From: Devosia sp. LC5
GTDB taxonomy: Bacteria; Pseudomonadota; Alphaproteobacteria; Rhizobiales; Devosiaceae
Direction of reading: 5' to 3'
Assembly: GCF_000735585.1 (NCBI RefSeq)
Contig: NZ_JNNO01000009.1
Coordinates: 37,645 to 101,644, forward strand
DNA length: 64,000 nucleotides
Made by a program: the position numbers and the translations under genes. Under the pieces are notes generated by a model. It had not been told where the DNA came from. It searched no databases and saw only the letters and a list, made by a program, of their open reading frames with translations. Below, piece after piece: positions 53,334-61,679 of the stretch. Every line of letters starts with the position of its first letter. Position 1 is the first letter of the stretch.

Positions 53334-53722
53334 ACCGCCCTGAAACCGAGAGCCGCGATCTCTTTGCCATCGCCGATCTGGCAAAGGAATTCGGCATTTC
53401 CACCCGCGCCATTCGCTTCTACGAAGCCAAGGGCCTGCTGGCCCCCGAACGCGTCGGCGCCACCCGCATCTTCCGCCGCCGCGACCGCGCCCGGCTGATC
53501 CTGATCCTGCGCGGCAAACGCCTCGGCTTCTCGCTGCGCGACATTTCCGACTATCTCAGCCTCTACGACGCCGACCGCAGCCAGCAGGTGAGCCTCCTCA
53601 TCGGCAAGGTCGACGAACGCCTCGCTTCGCTCCAGGCCCAGCTCTCGGACCTGCAAACGACGATCGCCGAGCTCAAGGAAATCAAAAAGTTAGCCGACGA
53701 GCGCATCAAGCAGGCAGGATAG
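53330..53722 (+). CDS. MerR family regulator, LiuR-like
   Basis: 130 residues from GTG at 53330, overlapping the fadD stop (GTGA). The MerR helix-turn-helix is IADLAKEFGISTRAIRFYEA, then GLLAPERVGATRIFRRRDR, followed by a long dimerisation coiled coil. No cysteine sensor motif, unlike metal-responsive MerR proteins. LiuR-type MerR proteins control branched-chain amino acid and fatty acid oxidation; its place in the fadD operon and the paired 16-bp operators support that role here. Confidence 0.88.
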   Translation: MNRPETESRDLFAIADLAKEFGISTRAIRFYEAKGLLAPERVGATRIFRRRDRARLILILRGKRLGFSLRDISDYLSLYDADRSQQVSLLIGKVDERLASLQAQLSDLQTTIAELKEIKKLADERIKQAG

Positions 53723-53729
53723 CCTCTTC

Positions 53730-53776
53730 CCTTCTCCCCTCGTGGGAGAAGGTGCCCGAAGGGCGGATGAGGGGGG
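53730..53776. repeat. Intergenic palindromic repeat (single hairpin form)
   Basis: CCTTCTCCC (53730-53738) pairs with GGGAGAAGG (53744-53752), followed by GCCCGAAGGGC and GGATGAGGGG. It resembles one half of the larger nested palindromes at 3.7 and 54.2 kb and could also terminate the fadD-merR transcript. Confidence 0.65.
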
Positions 53777-53801
53777 CCTTGCCCCGCTACAAGCTGGGTA
53801 G

Positions 53802-54098
53802 CTACCGCCCACCGCGCCCCTTCCCACCCTTGGCAAAAAAATCCGGCTTCTTGGGCTTCACCCAGCCCTTGGGTGGCTGCCGCACCGGCACTTGCGTGCC
53901 CAGCCCCATCGCGCCGGGCGGCGGCTGGCTGACGGTGACGCTCACCGCCCCATCCTCGCTCACCACCGGCACCTCCCCCTTGAGCCGTGCAATCTCATTG
54001 CGGAGCGCCGTCGCCTGCTCGAAATCCATCGCTTCGGCCGCCGCCGCCATCTGTTTCTCCAGCGCCAGCAGCCGCAAATGATTGGATCGCGATGACAT
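53802..54098 (-). CDS. UVR-motif (UvrB/UvrC interaction motif) small protein
   Basis: 98 residues from ATG at 54098 with AGGAG upstream; the longer frame runs into the palindromic repeat. Residues about 10-45 (LALEKQMAAAAEAMDFEQAT, then RNEIARLK) match the UVR motif by which UvrB and UvrC interact. The C-terminal half is Pro/Gly/Lys-rich and ends in a KGGKGRGGR tail. It might bind a nucleotide-excision-repair protein or nucleic acid; not shown. Confidence 0.8.
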   Translation of the reverse strand: MSSRSNHLRLLALEKQMAAAAEAMDFEQATALRNEIARLKGEVPVVSEDGAVSVTVSQPPPGAMGLGTQVPVRQPPKGWVKPKKPDFFAKGGKGRGGR

Positions 54099-54147
54099 TG
54101 TTTTGCTCTCCTGCTCTTTCGAATGCGTCACGCCCACCGGGTTCACC

Positions 54148-54283
54148 CTCCCCCTTGTGGGGAGGGAAGCGAGATAGGACTTAGCGCTTGCTAAGTCCGT
54201 AATCGAGCAGGGTGGGGGTATGCTTCCGCAGGTGCAGTGCTCGTGGCTCACCCCCACCCTTGATCCCTCCCCACAAGGGGGAG
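54148..54283. repeat. 136-bp nested palindromic intergenic repeat
   Basis: Outer arms 54148-54167 and 54264-54283 are perfect 20-bp complements (each with a CCCC-GGGG hairpin). Inner arms AGGGTGGGGGT (54209-54219) and ACCCCCACCCT (54250-54260) also pair. A separate hairpin GGACTTAGC-GCTT-GCTAAGTCC sits at 54177-54198. Architecture as at 3651-3803. Confidence 0.85.
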
Positions 54284-54299
54284 CGTGTCGACTGAATCC

Positions 54300-55877
54300 T
54301 CAACTGCTCAATATAAAAACCGCCATATCCTCCAGCGTCCCCGCCTCCGCCGCCGGCTTGTCCCACCGGATCCGGCTGATGCGCGGAAACCGCAGCGCCA
54401 CCCCCGACTTGTGCCGGCTCGAAACTTGGGCGGAGTCAAACGCCACCTCGAATACCAGTTCCTTGCGCACCTCCCGCACCGGCCCGAACGAAGCCAATGT
54501 ATTGGCTCTGATCCATTTATCCAGCAGCTTCAACTCCTCATCGGTGAAGCCGAAATAGGCCTTTCCGATCGGCACGATCTCATTCCCCTTCCACACGCCA
54601 AACGTATAGTCCGAATAAAACGAACTCCGCTTGCCATGCCCGCGCTGCGCATACATCAGCACGGCATCCACCACATTGGGGTCGCGCTTCCACTTGAACC
54701 AATACCCCTTTGGCCGCCCCGGCACATAGGGCGAGGTTTTGAGCTTGATCATCACCCCCTCGTGCCCATGCTCGTCCGCCCCCTGCCGCCGCAGCCGCGC
54801 CAGGTCATCCCAATCGGTGAACGGCAGCACCTCGGACAGGTCCAGCCGCGTCTGCGGATTGGCCGCGAACCATGCCTCCAGCCGCTTGCGCCGCTCCGTC
54901 CATCCCAGCACCCGCACATCCTCGTGCCCATCGAACAGCATGTCATAGACGCGAATAAACGCCGGGCTCTCCTTGAGATGCCTGGCCGACGCCACCTTCT
55001 TGTTCAGCCGCTGCTGCAGGTCGTTGAACGAACCCGGCTCGAAATCCCGGCCCACCAGCAGCTCCCCATCGAGCACCGCCAGCCCATGCACATTCTCGAC
55101 AATGTCGGGAAATGCCGTCGCGATATCATCGCCCGTGCGCGAAAACAGCGACACCGTCCCCCCGCCCAACACCAGTTGCACCCGAATGCCGTCCCATTTC
55201 CATTCTGCCGAGAAATCCCTGGGATCGAGCTTGGCGAGGTCTTTCTCCTCGTCGATCGGATTGCTCAGCATCAGCGGGTGAAACCGCGCCGACTGATCGA
55301 TATCGGGCCGCCCCGCCTTGCCATCGAGCCAGGCAAAAAGATCGAGATAGGGTACCTTGAGCCCGTGCCAGACTTCCTCGATCTCCTGCACCTCGACGCC
55401 ACTCATCTCAGCTAACGCCGTCTTGGCCAGCCGCGCCGAAATCCCGATGCGCAGCGCCCCCGTCGCCAGCTTCACCAGCGCCCAGCGCTCATTGATCCCC
55501 GCCCGCGTCAGCAGCGAGGCAATCAGCTTGGGCAATTCGCTCTTGGAGGTCGTATTGAACAGCTCGATCAGATCGGTCAGCGACGGCAGATCTTCCTGCG
55601 CCCCGTGATGTGGCCAGATCAGCGCAATCGTCTCGCCCAAATCACCGACATAATCGTAGCTCATGGCGAACAGCGTAGCGTCCACCTCGGCCAGCACCGT
55701 TTCCTTGAGCAAAGCCGGCTTCACATTGCGAAAGCTCAATGCCCCGGTCAGCACTGCGAGCGCAAAGCCCCGGTCTGGGTCCGGCACCTCGCGAAAATAT
55801 TGCGTCAGCGCGGCCAGCTTGCGCGTCCGCGACGGCGTCAGCGCCAACAGTTCCAGCAATTGGGCAAACCGCTTCAC
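54300..55877 (-). CDS. ATP-dependent DNA ligase (cisplatin-response / ligase-associated cluster type)
   Basis: 525 residues from GTG 55877, overlapping the exonuclease gene by 4 bp. An N-terminal helical DNA-binding domain is followed by the nucleotidyltransferase domain with the adenylated lysine in AEWKWDGIRVQ (motif I), then VLDGELLVG and VMIKLKTSPYVPGRPKGYWFKWKRD-type motifs IV-V, and a C-terminal OB domain. It seals nicks using ATP. Unlike LigD it has no polymerase domain. NCBI names such proteins cisplatin damage response ligases. Confidence 0.93.
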   Translation of the reverse strand: MKRFAQLLELLALTPSRTRKLAALTQYFREVPDPDRGFALAVLTGALSFRNVKPALLKETVLAEVDATLFAMSYDYVGDLGETIALIWPHHGAQEDLPSLTDLIELFNTTSKSELPKLIASLLTRAGINERWALVKLATGALRIGISARLAKTALAEMSGVEVQEIEEVWHGLKVPYLDLFAWLDGKAGRPDIDQSARFHPLMLSNPIDEEKDLAKLDPRDFSAEWKWDGIRVQLVLGGGTVSLFSRTGDDIATAFPDIVENVHGLAVLDGELLVGRDFEPGSFNDLQQRLNKKVASARHLKESPAFIRVYDMLFDGHEDVRVLGWTERRKRLEAWFAANPQTRLDLSEVLPFTDWDDLARLRRQGADEHGHEGVMIKLKTSPYVPGRPKGYWFKWKRDPNVVDAVLMYAQRGHGKRSSFYSDYTFGVWKGNEIVPIGKAYFGFTDEELKLLDKWIRANTLASFGPVREVRKELVFEVAFDSAQVSSRHKSGVALRFPRISRIRWDKPAAEAGTLEDMAVFILSS

Positions 55878-56878
55878 GCCTCGCCCTCCCCGCCATCATC
55901 CTCAAAGCCCTGGATATTGAGCGGCTCGGCCTGCAAGCCCTGCGTCCGGCACCAATAGACCAGCGCATCCTCCCGCCCATGCGTCACCCATACGGTTTGC
56001 GCCTGGGTCTCGCGAATGGTCTGCTGTAGTTCCCCCCAGTCGCAATGGTCCGAAATTACCAGCGGCAATTCCACCAGCGCCTGCCGTGCCCGCTGCTTGA
56101 CGCTCATCCAGCCCGAGGCCTGGCACGTCACCGGATCGGGAAACCGCCGGCTCCAGCGGTCGCGAATAGCCGAGGGCGGCGCGATCACGATCTGCCCGGC
56201 AAAAGCTGCCTTGGACAGATCCAGCGCCGGCCGCAAATCCCCCAGGCTCACACCCAGTTCCTCATACAGCGCGCAGAGCCGGAGCATCGCCCCATGCAGA
56301 TAAATCGGCGCGTCATACCCGGCATCCCGCAACAGCCCGATTACCCGCTGCGCCTTGCCCAGCGCATAACACCCGATCAGATGTGCCCGCTCAGGATTGT
56401 CCGCCACCGATTTCAGCAATCGCCCGATTTCAACACTCGGTTGCGGATGCTGAAACACCGGCAGCCCAAACGTCGCCTCGGTGACCAGGAGGTCACATTC
56501 CACCAGCTCATAAGCCTGCGCCGTACGGTCCGCGAGCCGCTTGTAATCCCCCGTCACCACCACGCGCTGCCCGGCCTGCTCCACCAGCACCTGCGCCGAC
56601 CCCAGAATATGCCCCGCCGGATGCAGCGTGATCGTCACATCGTCGATCCTGAGCGGTACGCCAAAATCCAGCGGCTCGAACCGCCCGGCACAATCATCGC
56701 CATACCGGGTCTTCATGATGGCAATCGTATCGGGCGTCGCCAGCACCGCCCCATGTCCCGCCCGCGCATGATCCGCATGCCCATGGGTAACAATCGCCCG
56801 CTCCCGCGGCACGCTCGGATCGATATAGGCATCGATCGCCTTGATATGCAGATTTCGATCGAGGATCGGACTGGCCAT
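55874..56878 (-). CDS. Ligase-associated DNA exonuclease (metallo-beta-lactamase/beta-CASP fold)
   Basis: 334 residues from ATG at 56878. Metal-binding motif THGHADHARAGHG, then HPAGHILGSAQVLVE and VVTGDYK, with a beta-CASP region resembling SNM1/Artemis nucleases. These proteins occur with this ligase, a DExH helicase (Lhr-Core) and the PdeM esterase in a bacterial repair cluster. Only exonuclease and ligase are together here; helicase and pdeM are not in the window. Confidence 0.92.
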   Translation of the reverse strand: MASPILDRNLHIKAIDAYIDPSVPRERAIVTHGHADHARAGHGAVLATPDTIAIMKTRYGDDCAGRFEPLDFGVPLRIDDVTITLHPAGHILGSAQVLVEQAGQRVVVTGDYKRLADRTAQAYELVECDLLVTEATFGLPVFQHPQPSVEIGRLLKSVADNPERAHLIGCYALGKAQRVIGLLRDAGYDAPIYLHGAMLRLCALYEELGVSLGDLRPALDLSKAAFAGQIVIAPPSAIRDRWSRRFPDPVTCQASGWMSVKQRARQALVELPLVISDHCDWGELQQTIRETQAQTVWVTHGREDALVYWCRTQGLQAEPLNIQGFEDDGGEGEA

Positions 56879-56956
56879 GGCGCGATGATAACGCAAGGTG
56901 GGCAAAGTGGTTCATCCAAGACGATGGATCATGGTAGACCTCACACCCCTCCCCAC

Positions 56957-56990
56957 CGTCATTACCCGGCTCGTCCGGGTAATCCATCTT
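56957..56990 (+). repeat. Short hairpin repeat, copy c (left of GIY-YIG gene)
   Basis: CGTC, then ATTACCCGG (56961-56969), loop CTCGT, CCGGGTAAT (56975-56983), then CCATCTT. Preceded by CCCCTCCCCAC, shared with copy e. Confidence 0.8.
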
Positions 56991-57007
56991 GCTGAACTAC
57001 GAGCCCG

Positions 57008-57301
57008 CTACCGCACTCCGAGCAACCATGCGCTCACATCCTCCCATTCGGGATTGACCGCCTCGATCAAATTGATCTTCCACTGCCGGGGATATTTCTT
57101 GATCGCCTTTTCGCGCCGGATCGCATCGACAACCAGGTCATGCTCTTCCAGCCATACCAGCGTCTTGACGCCGTAGCGCGAGGTAAATCCCGGCGTCAGC
57201 TCATGCTGATGTTCCAGCAACCGCCGCGACGGATATGACGTCACCCCGGTATAGAGCGTGCCATTTTTCTTGGACGCCAGAATATAGACATAGCCCTTCA
57301 T
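57008..57301 (-). CDS. GIY-YIG domain small nuclease-like protein
   Basis: 97 residues from ATG at 57301 (or 101 from ATG 57313). The GIY-YIG motif reads GYVYILASKKNGTLYTGVT, with the conserved Arg in SRRLLEHQHE and a catalytic-type Glu downstream (RREKAIKKYPRQWK, then INLIEAVNPEWED). Single-domain UPF0213-like members are common in alphaproteobacteria; function unknown. It sits between copies of the same hairpin repeat (56957-56990 on one side; 57319-57352 and 57393-57426 on the other). Confidence 0.88.
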   Translation of the reverse strand: MKGYVYILASKKNGTLYTGVTSYPSRRLLEHQHELTPGFTSRYGVKTLVWLEEHDLVVDAIRREKAIKKYPRQWKINLIEAVNPEWEDVSAWLLGVR

Positions 57302-57318
57302 GACACCGAACATGCCGG

Positions 57319-57352
57319 AAGATGGATCACCGGGACAAGCCCGGTGATGACG
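57319..57352 (-). repeat. Short hairpin repeat, copy d (inverted)
   Basis: ATCACCGGG (57326-57334), loop ACAAG, CCCGGTGAT (57340-57348). Flanks AAGATGG and GACG show it is copy c in reverse orientation. It lies just upstream of the GIY-YIG start. Confidence 0.8.
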
Positions 57353-57392
57353 ATTGCTGAGAGTATGGAATTCAAACCCATACCCTCCCCAC

Positions 57393-57426
57393 CGTCATTG
57401 CCCGGCCCGTCCGGGCAATCCACCTT
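57393..57426 (+). repeat. Short hairpin repeat, copy e
   Basis: ATTGCCCGG (57397-57405), loop CCCGT, CCGGGCAAT (57411-57419), flanked by CCCTCCCCACCGTC and CCACCTT. It is a direct repeat of copy c, including the upstream flank. Confidence 0.8.
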
Positions 57427-57432
57427 CCTTCA

Positions 57433-60339
57433 TCACAAAACCCTGCTCACCGCCATCAGCCCCGGCCGCGTCTCATTGGCTGCGGTAATCGCCGCCTCCC
57501 CGCCCAGCACCACGACATGGCCATGCCGCGCCACCGCATCCACCGCCTCGGCCAGCCGCTTGAAGTCCCCGGCCGCCGTGCCAAGCACCTCATCGCGCCG
57601 CTGCTGCCGGATCGCGTCCGTCGTCCCCGTCAGCACCCGCCACATCGATGAATACCCCTTGGCATCGGGGAATTCGTACCCATCGATATCCCCGATCACC
57701 CCGATGATCGAGCGTGTCAGATCATTCTCGCCAATCCCGGCATTGAGCGCCTTGGCAGCCCCGTCATAGGCATCCAGCGTCTTGAGCAGATTGGGATCAC
57801 GATAAGACAGGAACGAGAAATTGCCCGAGGTCAGGTCAAACCGGCTGGAGCCACCATAGGCCCCGCCCTGCACGCGCACCTTGTCCCACAAATAGGTGGT
57901 GTTCAAAAACTTCAGCACCACGCTGGAAGCGCCCGTCAATTCGAACCCGAGGACCCGCAGATTGGCCCCCTTGCCGACGTAATTGACCTGCGCCGGAATG
58001 ATCAGCCCTTCCGACTTGGGCGCGAGGTCTACCGACCAATCGGCAAAGGCCGGCGTGCCATTGGGCAGCCGCCCGAGGAAGCTCTCGATCTCCCCCTTGG
58101 CTCGATCCCAAAGCGAACCGTCGGCTGTGACATTGACCACCATATGCCCGCGCTGGAACAGCGTATCGCGTATCCGCACCAGCGCCGCTTCCACACTGGC
58201 CCAATCGCTGTCGATCCGCTGCACCAATTCGCGCAGGAAACCCAGATAGCTCACGCCACCCGATTGCTCGGCAATCCAGCCCGCCTCGGACAGGCCGGAC
58301 TTGAGCCGCGTGTCGACAATGGCATTGCCCCCCGGCACCAGCCGCGTTTCAAACCCGGCTTTTTCCTCCAGCGCCATCTGGCGGAACCGCTCGCGATTAT
58401 CCAGCCGCGCATCGAGCAGCACATCGCCCATAATGGCGAGCATTTCCTCATGCTTGTCCGGCACCGCCTTGCCCGAAAGGAAGAACCACGCCGCGCTGCC
58501 ATCGCTCCCCTGCCGCGCCGACAGGCCCCGATGCTGGGCAATCCCGCCCGTCGAGCGCCCGATGCGCTGCGTCAGCGATACGAAATCCTGTTTGCTCGTC
58601 CCGGTCTGCAACAACGCCCGCCCGAATAGCGGCAGATAGGGCAAAAGCTCCTTGTCCAGCACATGCAGATCAAAGCCCAGATCGAGATAGACGATCCCCA
58701 GGGTCGGCAGGTCATGATAGAATAGCCTGGTATCAGCCAGTGTGCCGATCTCGATCGGCACCGTGCGGCTTTGACGCGGCAGGTCGGCCAGTGTCAGCGT
58801 TGGAATCTTGGCCAGTTCCGCCGGATCGTCCACGCTTTCCTGCAAGGCCTTGAGCTTTTCAGTCTCGGCCACCACCGCTTCCAGCGCCGCCCCATCCAGC
58901 CCTTGCCGCACCGCCGCCAGCTTCGCCACTTCTTCGGCTGCTTCGCGCGCGCCCTGATCAGGGTCTGCACTCAGCGTCACCGTGGTACGATGAGCATTAT
59001 CAAGGAACAGCCGGGAAATTTCCCTGGCGAAATGCCCCTCTGCCGCCTTGGCCTTTAGGCTCGCCAATGGCCCCTCGAACGCCAATGGCTCCAGCGGATC
59101 CCCGCCATGCAGCCAGCCATTCATCGCGGTGAACATATAGGTCATGCCGCGCGGGTAAGACCCGGTATTGTTCTCGCGCAGCGAGAACTCGAAGGTATTG
59201 ATCGCCGCTTCCAGCTGGTCTTCGGCAAAGCCCTTGTCAGCGGCATCCTTGAGCGTCGACAGGATCAGCGCCTCGACCTTTTCGGCATCCGCCGCATCGA
59301 TCCCCTTCATGCCAAAACTCGCTATCGGCTGGCGCAGGCCCGAGCCGATCCCGCCCCCGGTCATGCCCTCGCCCAGCCCCGATTCGGTCAGCGCCTTGCG
59401 CAAAGGCGCCGCGGGATTGCCCGCCAGCAGATAGCTCAGCATGGAATGGCTCAGTGCTTCCATACGGTCCACTGGCGGATCGATCATCCAATTGACCGAC
59501 ACCATGCCGTCGCGCGCCTTGCCCTCGCTTTTAGGCCCGGCATAGGTCGCCACAATCTGCCGCGGCGCATTGAACCGCGGCTGCAGCTGCACCTCGGCAT
59601 CCACGTCCAGTCGCTCGAACTGGCTGAAATATTCGTCCAGGATCGCGAGCCTTTTGCCCGCCTCATCATCACCCGAGAAAAACGCCCGGGTATTGGACGG
59701 GTGATAGAATGTATCGTGAAACTCTTTGAACTGCTTATAGGTCAGCTCGGGAATAGCCTTGGGATCGCCGCCCGAGGACTTTCCATAAGTAATATCGGGA
59801 TAAAGCGAACGTTGGCTCAAATCCCGCATCACCGCGTCGGGCGAAGAAAACACGCCCTTCATCTCATTGAACACCACGCCCTTGTAAACCAGCGGAGCCC
59901 GCACATCCTCCAGCTCATAATGCCAGCCTTCCTGGCGGAACGTGTCTTCGCTGATCAGCGGAAAAAACACCGCATCGAGATACACATCGACGAGGTTGTA
60001 AAAGTCCTTGAGATTCTGACTGGCCACCGGATAGGCGGTTTTGTCGGGAAATGTCATGGCATTGAGGAACGTGTGCATACTGCCTTTGAGCAGCTCCACA
60101 AACGGCTTCTTGACCGGATATTTGCGGCTTCCGCACAGCACCGAATGCTCAAGAATATGCGCAATGCCCGTCGAATCCTGCGGCGGCGTCTTGAAGGTTA
60201 CGCCAAACACCTTGTTCTCATCGTCATTGACGAGGCTAAGCACCTCCGCCCCGGTCTTTTTGTGCCGGAACAATTGCACTTGCGAATTGACCTCCGCGAT
60301 GTGTTCGTCACGGATCAGCTCGAATGCGGGATGGGACAT
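57433..60339 (-). CDS. M16C insulinase-like zinc metallopeptidase (PreP-type)
   Basis: 968 residues from ATG at 60339. The inverted zinc motif HILEHSVLCGSRKYP lies near residue 55-70, with the third ligand in the NEMKG segment about 80 residues on. M16C-associated and C-terminal inactive M16 domains follow, as in presequence protease. Such enzymes degrade peptides within a closed chamber, normally in the cytosol here since no signal peptide is seen. Normal length. Single gene, downstream end next to repeat copy e. Confidence 0.93.
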   Translation of the reverse strand: MSHPAFELIRDEHIAEVNSQVQLFRHKKTGAEVLSLVNDDENKVFGVTFKTPPQDSTGIAHILEHSVLCGSRKYPVKKPFVELLKGSMHTFLNAMTFPDKTAYPVASQNLKDFYNLVDVYLDAVFFPLISEDTFRQEGWHYELEDVRAPLVYKGVVFNEMKGVFSSPDAVMRDLSQRSLYPDITYGKSSGGDPKAIPELTYKQFKEFHDTFYHPSNTRAFFSGDDEAGKRLAILDEYFSQFERLDVDAEVQLQPRFNAPRQIVATYAGPKSEGKARDGMVSVNWMIDPPVDRMEALSHSMLSYLLAGNPAAPLRKALTESGLGEGMTGGGIGSGLRQPIASFGMKGIDAADAEKVEALILSTLKDAADKGFAEDQLEAAINTFEFSLRENNTGSYPRGMTYMFTAMNGWLHGGDPLEPLAFEGPLASLKAKAAEGHFAREISRLFLDNAHRTTVTLSADPDQGAREAAEEVAKLAAVRQGLDGAALEAVVAETEKLKALQESVDDPAELAKIPTLTLADLPRQSRTVPIEIGTLADTRLFYHDLPTLGIVYLDLGFDLHVLDKELLPYLPLFGRALLQTGTSKQDFVSLTQRIGRSTGGIAQHRGLSARQGSDGSAAWFFLSGKAVPDKHEEMLAIMGDVLLDARLDNRERFRQMALEEKAGFETRLVPGGNAIVDTRLKSGLSEAGWIAEQSGGVSYLGFLRELVQRIDSDWASVEAALVRIRDTLFQRGHMVVNVTADGSLWDRAKGEIESFLGRLPNGTPAFADWSVDLAPKSEGLIIPAQVNYVGKGANLRVLGFELTGASSVVLKFLNTTYLWDKVRVQGGAYGGSSRFDLTSGNFSFLSYRDPNLLKTLDAYDGAAKALNAGIGENDLTRSIIGVIGDIDGYEFPDAKGYSSMWRVLTGTTDAIRQQRRDEVLGTAAGDFKRLAEAVDAVARHGHVVVLGGEAAITAANETRPGLMAVSRVL

Positions 60340-60511
60340 GCAGGATACTCGGCGTGTTCTTATCGGTTGCCCGTCAACGTAGGCACCCCCACCCCGATCC
60401 GCCAGCCCCTGCGGCCACACCATTACGCATTTGTAACGCGGTCCCGCAAAACGAGTGAGAGATCCCTCCTATAGTGGGAGTGTTTGCTTTGGGCGCATTC
60501 AAGAATGCGGT

Positions 60512-60609
60512 GTCATTCCGGCGCAGGCCGGAATCCATGTCCGTGGCGATCCGCATACATCCAGCGTTGGGATGGCCTTCAGCATGGATTCCGGCCTGCC
60601 GGAATGACA
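60512..60609. repeat. Inverted pair of ATTCCGGC hairpin repeats
   Basis: ATTCCGGC-GCAG-GCCGGAAT (60515-60534) and ATTCCGGC-CT-GCCGGAAT (60588-60605), each flanked by GTCATT and CCATG in opposite orientation. A second REPIN-like family with the same doublet design as at 51.4 kb but a different core. Confidence 0.8.
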
Positions 60610-60750
60610 TCGTGGGTGGGTAAGTCCAACGATGAACACGCCCCTATCAGGGCGGCTCCGATGCCCGGCATGCCTCTCAGCCGCTAGAGGGGTGCGATGC
60701 CTCCGCCAGCACCACGCCCAATCAAACCCACCAGCCCCAAACGGCAAAAA

Positions 60751-61425
60751 TCACTCAAAATAATCCGGGAAATCCTCGATGGTCTGGGCCAGCAGCACTT
60801 CGGCGCGTTCCAGATGTTCGCGCATGGCCTGCTCGGCCGCCGCCACATCGGCCCGGCCAACCGCCGCCGCGATTTCCTTGTGCTCGGCAATGGCGCGCTG
60901 GCTCGAGGAGACGCCCAGCGTCAGGTAGCGCACCCGATCCAGCTGGATCTTGTGATCGTCGATCAGCTGCCATGCATATTCCACCCCCGCCAGCCGGGCG
61001 AGCGTACGATGAAACAATTCATCCAGCGTATGAAACGCTGCCCTGTCATTGGCCGCAGAGGCCTTTTCCTGGTCCGCGATCAACCCGTTGAGCACCGCCA
61101 GGGCATCCTTACCCGGCTTGGCCGCCACCCGCCGGATGATCTCGACTTCAATGGATTCGCGGATGAACCGCGATTGCCGCACCCCATCGGGCGAGATTTT
61201 CTTGACCACAGTGGCCCGCTTGGGCCGGATCAGCAGCAGTCCTTGCTGCGCCAGGCGGATAAAGGCCTCACGTACCGGCTGGCGCGATACCCCATAACGG
61301 CCCGCAATATCGCTTTCGGAAATCACATCGCCCGGCCGCAACGCCATGGTGACAATCTCGTCGCGCAACGCCCGCACGACGCGCAGCGCAATGGTTTCCT
61401 CGTTCGTTTCCAGCACCTGGGCCAT
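60751..61425 (-). CDS. GntR family transcriptional regulator (FCD subfamily)
   Basis: 224 residues. Winged helix ESDIAGRYGVSRQPVREAFI near residues 38-57, then an all-helical FCD domain with metal/ligand residues in DELFHRTLA and EHKEIAAAV, typical of regulators sensing carboxylates or sugar acids. It is divergent from a Gfo/Idh/MocA oxidoreductase 250 bp away and probably controls it. Confidence 0.92.
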   Translation of the reverse strand: MAQVLETNEETIALRVVRALRDEIVTMALRPGDVISESDIAGRYGVSRQPVREAFIRLAQQGLLLIRPKRATVVKKISPDGVRQSRFIRESIEVEIIRRVAAKPGKDALAVLNGLIADQEKASAANDRAAFHTLDELFHRTLARLAGVEYAWQLIDDHKIQLDRVRYLTLGVSSSQRAIAEHKEIAAAVGRADVAAAEQAMREHLERAEVLLAQTIEDFPDYFE

Positions 61426-61679
61426 CGTCTCGTTGTTTCCTCCCCAACCATGCCCGGTTTAAGCGCGCCCAATTCCGCCAATCGGCCGCGATCCACAGGT
61501 TTTTGGTCTTTTGCCTTCCCGCAGCGATGTCATCCCCGCGAAAGCGGAAACCTCTGTTTGCCGCTGCCCACGTTCAAAATGATCAAAACAACTAGTGCCC
61601 TCCGCAATCTTGTATGGTAGATGCTCCACAACCGCCTGTCCATGGGCGCAATAATCGCATCGAGACTGGAGAAAATCGA

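Noticed and set aside
61600..61620. Possible GntR operator (TTGTATGGTA) before the Gfo/Idh/MocA gene
   Set aside because: The dyad is too weak and single-copy; not listed as a feature.
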